Assembly: GCA_903889605.1 (NCBI GenBank) | Contig: CAISYK010000320.1 | Location: 1 to 11,532 of the forward strand | Length of the DNA stretch: 11,532 bases | Direction of reading: 5' to 3' | From: an uncultured Bacteroidota bacterium | Lineage (GTDB): Bacteria > Bacteroidota > Bacteroidia > 2-12-FULL-35-15 | Translations under genes and position numbers: made by a program | The notes under the pieces: generated by a model | What the model was told of the DNA's origin: nothing | The model's input: the letters and a program-made list of their open reading frames with translations, nothing else | Database searches by the model: none | Part shown: positions 7,171-11,532 of the stretch, in pieces | How positions within the stretch are numbered: position 1 is the first letter of the stretch | Layout: every line of letters starts with the position of its first letter

Positions 7171-9288
7171 TTATTCTGTAGTTTCTTCCTCTTCTTCTTC
7201 AGTTTTCTTTTTCTCTTGAACTTTAGGTACTTCTTTTGGAGCATTCGGGTTTACATAATCTTTGCGTAATACAGAGAATACAGTACGCCTGTTTTTCTGC
7301 ATTAAAGCTTCATATTCTTCTTTTGACTGCCCTTTCGTCGTTTTATCTATATATGCTTCAGTTAAAGTATAAAGTACTTTATTTTCAGGAGGAGCGCTTC
7401 TAACTTCTAAAGGACGTTTTTCGCCATAACCTTTTGCTTTCATACGTTCAGCCGGAATTCCTTTTGATACCAAATAATCAACACATGATTGGGCACGTTT
7501 TTCAGAAAGCACCTGATTATCTTGGTCTGGCCCTCTATAATCGGTATGGGAACTTAATTCGATAACAAATGATGGGTTGTCGATCAGAGTCTGGTATAAG
7601 AAATTTAATGAGTCTTGAGCCTGCGGTGTTAAGTCCCATTTAGCTAAATCATACAATACATCCGGGAAACGGATTTCTTTTTCGATAGGAACAAAACAAA
7701 AATTGATTCCTTTGAAGGTTTTAGCATCTTCAACGCCAACTGTAGTTACCTTCGCTTTTGCTGAACTGTTAACAAAACCGTTTGGAGCTTTTTTAGTAAC
7801 AAGATCGTTTGCAACCTGAGTTGTAACTGTATATGAAGTATTAGTATTTACAAAACGCGCTGTGCCGTTCTCAGCAAATTTATAATGGCCGTCTTCATCT
7901 GTTTTAGTTTCTACAGAAGAACCATCAGATCCAAGCAGTTTTACTACCACATTTGCAATAGCATCTTTATTTTTACAATCAGTTACTGTACCAGTAATTG
8001 AAAACAATAACGGCGGCAATACAAAAGACCAGATATCATCAGCGCCTTTTGTTCCTTCACGGTTAGATGATAAATAACCTCTTTCTTTAGTGCCTTCGAA
8101 AATAATTCCGAAATCGTCGCCGGCAGAGTTAATTGGGTATTTTAAATTCGTTACATTGGTCCATTCGTTTTTACCTTTTTTCTCAGCCCTGAAAATATCC
8201 AAGCCACCCATTCCTAAATGCCCGTCGGAAGAAAAGTATAATGTTCCATCATCATGCAGATAAGGAAACACATCGTTGCCTGGAGTGTTAATGGTCGGTC
8301 CTAAATTAACAGGAGTATCCCATTTTTTATCTTTTTTATTGTAGGTAGACATCCATATATCATTTCCGCCTTGACCGCCTGCCATGTCAGATGAAAAAAG
8401 TAAAGTTAATCCGCCTGAAGAAATTGCAGGAGAAGCGAATTTGTTTGTATCAGTACAGAAAGAAAGTTTTTCAGGCTCGCCCCACACATTTCCTTTTTTT
8501 ACTGCAGACCATAACTGATTTAATGAATTTTTGTTTTTTTCCGCCAAACAGCGGGTAAATATCATCAGGTCGCCTTTTTTTGTAATAGTAGTTAAACCTT
8601 CGTTGTCGGCTGTATTTACAGGAGCAGGCAGTGATGCAGGAGTGCTCCATCTGCCGTTTTTATCCATTTGAGTTTCAAATATATCACTAAAAAATTCACC
8701 AAGACTGCCGTCAAATGCACCGCCGGTAACTCCGGGACGCATAGATGTAAAATATAATTTATTGTATTTTTTGTCAGCGTAAGTAGGGCAAAAATCAGGA
8801 TCTTTGGTATTAATCAAAGTCATATTTTCTACTTTGTAGCGAGTCGGATTTTCTTTCCATTTAGTAGCTAATTCGCAGGACTTGATACCATCTTCCCCTC
8901 TTTGATCAGACGGAGCTTCGGTTTGATAATTTGTGTATTCAATTAATGCTTCATTGTATTTTTCTTGTGCTTTTTTAGCATCAGCTAAATATAATTTTGC
9001 TTTAGGATCTGTGTAATTGGCTTTAATTGCTTTTACATACCATGCTTCTGCCTGTTTGTTATCTCCCGTTAATCTGTAGCATTCGGCTATTGTAAAAATA
9101 ATACTGGCTTTGTCTTCTTTTTTCTTGGCTTTTGTATATGCCTTTTTGTAAAGCTCTATTGCGTTGAAATATTGTCTGTTTTTAAATGCAAGATCCGCAT
9201 CAACAGAAAAATTTTTCTGAGCCATTACGTTTGCCGAAAACACCAGAGTCACAACGAATGCAGCAATTAATTTTGAAAATATATTCAT
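7171..9288 (-). CDS. PorE-like OmpA-family protein (TPR, PD40 propeller, CRD, OmpA domains)
   Basis: This is probably an envelope protein that anchors an outer-membrane assembly to peptidoglycan. It has 705 residues. A signal peptide covers about 1-23 (cut near NVMA-Q), with no lipobox cysteine. TPR-like helices follow at about 28-125. A beta-propeller of PD40-type blades runs from about 160 to 425, with repeated cores such as KLYFTSMRPG, LLFSSDMAGG, LYFSSDGHLGMGGLDIF and GYLSSNREG...DDIW. A carboxypeptidase-regulatory-like domain follows at about 428-500 (SITGTVTDCKN, TDEDGHYKF). The OmpA C-terminal domain spans about 538-675, with Asp583 in SSHTDYRG and Arg598 in LSEKRAQS as expected diaminopimelate contacts, then NRRTVFSV. 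The tail 684-705 is Lys/Glu-rich. This order matches P. gingivalis PorE, a T9SS-associated protein, but similar architectures occur in many Bacteroidota paralogues, so the exact role is uncertain. Transcription probably starts from the element at 9348-9355. Confidence 0.88.
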   Translation of the reverse strand: MNIFSKLIAAFVVTLVFSANVMAQKNFSVDADLAFKNRQYFNAIELYKKAYTKAKKKEDKASIIFTIAECYRLTGDNKQAEAWYVKAIKANYTDPKAKLYLADAKKAQEKYNEALIEYTNYQTEAPSDQRGEDGIKSCELATKWKENPTRYKVENMTLINTKDPDFCPTYADKKYNKLYFTSMRPGVTGGAFDGSLGEFFSDIFETQMDKNGRWSTPASLPAPVNTADNEGLTTITKKGDLMIFTRCLAEKNKNSLNQLWSAVKKGNVWGEPEKLSFCTDTNKFASPAISSGGLTLLFSSDMAGGQGGNDIWMSTYNKKDKKWDTPVNLGPTINTPGNDVFPYLHDDGTLYFSSDGHLGMGGLDIFRAEKKGKNEWTNVTNLKYPINSAGDDFGIIFEGTKERGYLSSNREGTKGADDIWSFVLPPLLFSITGTVTDCKNKDAIANVVVKLLGSDGSSVETKTDEDGHYKFAENGTARFVNTNTSYTVTTQVANDLVTKKAPNGFVNSSAKAKVTTVGVEDAKTFKGINFCFVPIEKEIRFPDVLYDLAKWDLTPQAQDSLNFLYQTLIDNPSFVIELSSHTDYRGPDQDNQVLSEKRAQSCVDYLVSKGIPAERMKAKGYGEKRPLEVRSAPPENKVLYTLTEAYIDKTTKGQSKEEYEALMQKNRRTVFSVLRKDYVNPNAPKEVPKVQEKKKTEEEEEETTE

Positions 9289-9347
9289 ATCTGTTTTTAG
9301 GTTTTAACTAATTTAAGAGTGCTAAATTAAATAAATAATTGAAACAA

Positions 9348-9355
9348 CAAAAATA
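9348..9355 (-). promoter_or_regulatory. Candidate Bacteroidota promoter (-7 TATTTTTG) for the OmpA-family gene
   Basis: Read on the minus strand this is TATTTTTG, a full match to TAnnTTTG. About 21 bases upstream on that strand is TTTAC, a partial match to the TTTG-like -33 element. The start of transcription would fall near 9340, giving a leader of about 50 bases before the ATG at 9288. It lies in the 148-base gap after the glutamine synthetase gene, where I see no clear hairpin terminator. Confidence 0.5.
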
Positions 9356-9436
9356 TTTCGTTCCAATATTTCTTAAGTAAAGGCTATAAATATAACAAAA
9401 AACATGTATCTGCATCATTTATAAGACTTAAAAGCA

Positions 9437-11532
9437 TTATTTAGTAAATAACAGCTCCCTGTATTTCGGCAAAGGCCAGCTTTCATCGTCAATAATTAAC
9501 TCTAGTTTATCCACGTGATAACGGATTACATCGAAATAACATTTCACTTTTTCGCAGTATTCAATTGCCTGCTTTTTTCCATCGGTAATAACGTTAGCTT
9601 TTTTGCGTGCCTCAATCATTGCATCCACCTTTGTTTTGATGGTATTAACATGTTCTGAAATTTCTAAGATCATTCCTAATTGAATTTGACCGGTCTTTTT
9701 AAAATCCGCATCGCTCATTATATCTTTCAGCCCTTTAACATTTTCGATCAAGGAGCTTTGGTATTTTATTGCAGTAGGAATAATCTGGCTCATAGCCAAA
9801 TCAGCCATTACGCGCGATTCAATTTGAATTTTTTTAGTGTATGTTTCCAGATAAATTTCATGTCGGGCATGCTGTTCACGCGCAGTTAAAATATGGTGGC
9901 GCTCAAACAAATCAATAGTTTGTTTTGAAACAAAAGCATCTAATGCTAAAGGGGTTGTTTTTATGTTAGAAAGTCCTCTTTTTGCAGCCTCTTTCACCCA
10001 TTCTTCTCCATAGCCATTACCTTCGAAACGGATTTTTTTAGACTCCACAATATATTTGCGCAGGATTTGAAAAATAGCTTCGTCCTTATCAACATTTTCA
10101 GAAATTAAGGCGTCAACATCGCGTTTAAATTTTATTAACTGATCGGCTACAATGGCATTCAGCACTATCATTGGACCGGCACAGTTTGCGGATGATCCCA
10201 CAGCGCGGAACTCAAATTTATTTCCTGTAAATGCAAACGGCGAGGTTCTGTTTCTATCAGTGTTATCCAATAATATATCAGGAATCTTTCCGACCCCTAA
10301 TTTCAATGCAGTTTTTTCATCAGGACTCATTTTCCCTGATTTCACTTTGGTTTCCAGTTCATCAAACACGTTTGACAGCTGAGTTCCAAGAAAAACAGAC
10401 ATAATTGCCGGAGGAGCTTCATTTGCTCCCAAACGGTGGTCGTTGTTGGCCGAAGCGATAGCCGCTCTAAGCAAGTCAGCATTGTCATGAACCGCCATTA
10501 CGGTATTGATAAAAAAGGTTAAAAACTGCAGATTTGTTTTTGGCGTTTTGCCCGGGCTTAAAAGGTTCTTGCCTGTATTGGTAGCCAAGCTCCAATTATT
10601 ATGTTTTCCGCTGCCATTAACCCCGGCGTAAGGTTTTTCGTGCAGCAGGACGCAGAAATTATGTCGTCTGGCAATTTTTTCCATCACATCCATTAATAAC
10701 TGGTTGTGATCTACGGCTAAATTGCACTCTTCAAAAACCGGGGCGCATTCAAATTGGTTAGGGGCCACCTCGTTATGGCGGGTTTTAATAGGGATACCTA
10801 ATTTTAATGATTCCATTTCAAAATCACGCATGAATGCCGTAGCGCGTTCGGGTATTGAACCAAAATAGTGATCTTCTAATTGCTGTCCTTTTGCTGGGGC
10901 ATGTCCAAAAAGAGTACGGCCTGTCATTGACAAATCCGGCCTTGCATTGTATAATGCCTCATCAACTAAAAAATACTCTTGTTCCCATCCTAAAGTAACG
11001 TTAACTTTTGTAATATTTTTATCGAAATACTGGCACACCTCAACAGCAGATTTGTCGAGGATGTTAAGTGTTTTCAGCAAAGGTGTTTTAAAGTCGAGAG
11101 CTTCGCCTGTATAGGATACGAAAATGGTTGGTATGCACAATGTTTTACCAATTACAAATGCAGGTGATGTTGGATCCCAGGCAGTATAACCTCTCGCTTC
11201 GAATGTATTGCGGATACCTCCATTTGGGAAACTGGACGCATCAGATTCCTGCTGAACAAGCTGAGCTCCGCCAAACCGCTCAACAGCCCTGCCGCCTTCT
11301 GTAGGTTCAAAAAAGGCATCATGTTTCTCGGCAGTTGTCCCTGTTAAGGGCTGAAACCAATGTGTATAATGTGTGGCTCCTTTTGAGTTTGCCCAAGCTT
11401 TCATTGATGCTGCCACTTGATCAGCCATTTTGCGCTCGATCCTTGAGCCGTGTTCCATAGCGGACATTACACTGTTAAATGCCTCTTCAGATAAATACTC
11501 ACGCATGGCATCTATGCCGAATACATTTTCTC
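9437..11532 (-). CDS. glnN: Type III glutamine synthetase, 5' end missing
   Basis: This cytoplasmic enzyme joins ammonia to glutamate using ATP, the main entry of nitrogen into amino acids. The frame is still open at the window edge and reads ENVFGIDAMREYLSEEAF, the conserved start region of GSIII, so the ATG at 11506 is internal and roughly 25-35 N-terminal residues are outside. Counting from that Met, signatures are THWFQPLTGTTAEKHDAFF (48-66), GWEQEYFLVDE (173-183), KTRHNEVAPNQFECAPV (241-257), AGVNGSGKHNNWS (294-306) and FRAVGSSANCAGPM (433-446). These hold the metal, glutamate and ATP contacts of the family. The helical C-terminal part (about 520-689) is the GSIII-specific extension that sets it apart from the shorter types I and II. 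The symbol glnN is used for GSIII in several bacteria; some genomes call it glnA. Confidence 0.95.
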   Translation of the reverse strand, partial: ENVFGIDAMREYLSEEAFNSVMSAMEHGSRIERKMADQVAASMKAWANSKGATHYTHWFQPLTGTTAEKHDAFFEPTEGGRAVERFGGAQLVQQESDASSFPNGGIRNTFEARGYTAWDPTSPAFVIGKTLCIPTIFVSYTGEALDFKTPLLKTLNILDKSAVEVCQYFDKNITKVNVTLGWEQEYFLVDEALYNARPDLSMTGRTLFGHAPAKGQQLEDHYFGSIPERATAFMRDFEMESLKLGIPIKTRHNEVAPNQFECAPVFEECNLAVDHNQLLMDVMEKIARRHNFCVLLHEKPYAGVNGSGKHNNWSLATNTGKNLLSPGKTPKTNLQFLTFFINTVMAVHDNADLLRAAIASANNDHRLGANEAPPAIMSVFLGTQLSNVFDELETKVKSGKMSPDEKTALKLGVGKIPDILLDNTDRNRTSPFAFTGNKFEFRAVGSSANCAGPMIVLNAIVADQLIKFKRDVDALISENVDKDEAIFQILRKYIVESKKIRFEGNGYGEEWVKEAAKRGLSNIKTTPLALDAFVSKQTIDLFERHHILTAREQHARHEIYLETYTKKIQIESRVMADLAMSQIIPTAIKYQSSLIENVKGLKDIMSDADFKKTGQIQLGMILEISEHVNTIKTKVDAMIEARKKANVITDGKKQAIEYCEKVKCYFDVIRYHVDKLELIIDDESWPLPKYRELLFTK

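Noticed and set aside
7174..7210. GAA/TTC-rich tract at the end of the OmpA-family gene as a phase-variation repeat
   Set aside because: It is a short, impure trinucleotide tract encoding a Glu-rich tail; length changes would not shift the frame.
11504..11506. ATG at 11506 as the start of glutamine synthetase
   Set aside because: The frame continues to the window edge with the conserved ENVF...AMREYLSEEAF residues; the start is outside.

Overview
The window looks like ordinary chromosomal DNA of a low-GC member of the Bacteroidota. Four things point there: a glycoside hydrolase carrying a type IX secretion (T9SS) C-terminal sorting domain, a long Bacteroidota-type PurM, an OmpA-family protein with the TPR / beta-propeller / carboxypeptidase-regulatory / OmpA layout of PorE, and a type III glutamine synthetase. 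Leaders are A/T-rich with almost no Shine-Dalgarno sequences, and two sites match the TAnnTTTG -7 element of the phylum. I cannot name a genus.

Layout from left to right. The window opens inside holA (DNA polymerase III delta subunit, + strand, 5' end missing). A gene-free stretch of about 400 bases follows (825-1233), holding a cluster of short palindromes and imperfect repeats that resembles a decayed or miniature repetitive element. Two minus-strand genes come next: a small DUF486 membrane protein and, upstream of it in transcription, a secreted GH5 endoglucanase-like enzyme. A second gene-free stretch (3132-3553) separates the divergent GH5 gene and a + strand gene for a membrane-anchored PpiD/SurA-like peptidyl-prolyl isomerase. 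The isomerase gene ends at a 15-bp perfect hairpin with a T-run, which it shares with the convergent purM. The rest lies on the minus strand, in transcription order: type III glutamine synthetase (5' end missing), PorE-like OmpA protein, purM. Two strong hairpins sit back to back between the OmpA gene and purM.

How the genes fit together. HolA, PurM and glutamine synthetase are housekeeping functions (replication, purine synthesis, ammonia assimilation). The other three recognised proteins relate to the cell envelope: the isomerase would help fold exported proteins, the PorE-like protein would link the outer membrane to peptidoglycan, and the GH5 enzyme would be a T9SS cargo. They are not arranged as an operon, so any functional link is inference.

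I found no CRISPR array, tRNA, rRNA, phage, transposase or defence locus, and nothing I would call a new system. The most notable non-coding signals are the palindrome cluster at 1013-1159 and the tandem hairpins at 7081-7169, the second of which ends only 14 bases before the purM start codon.
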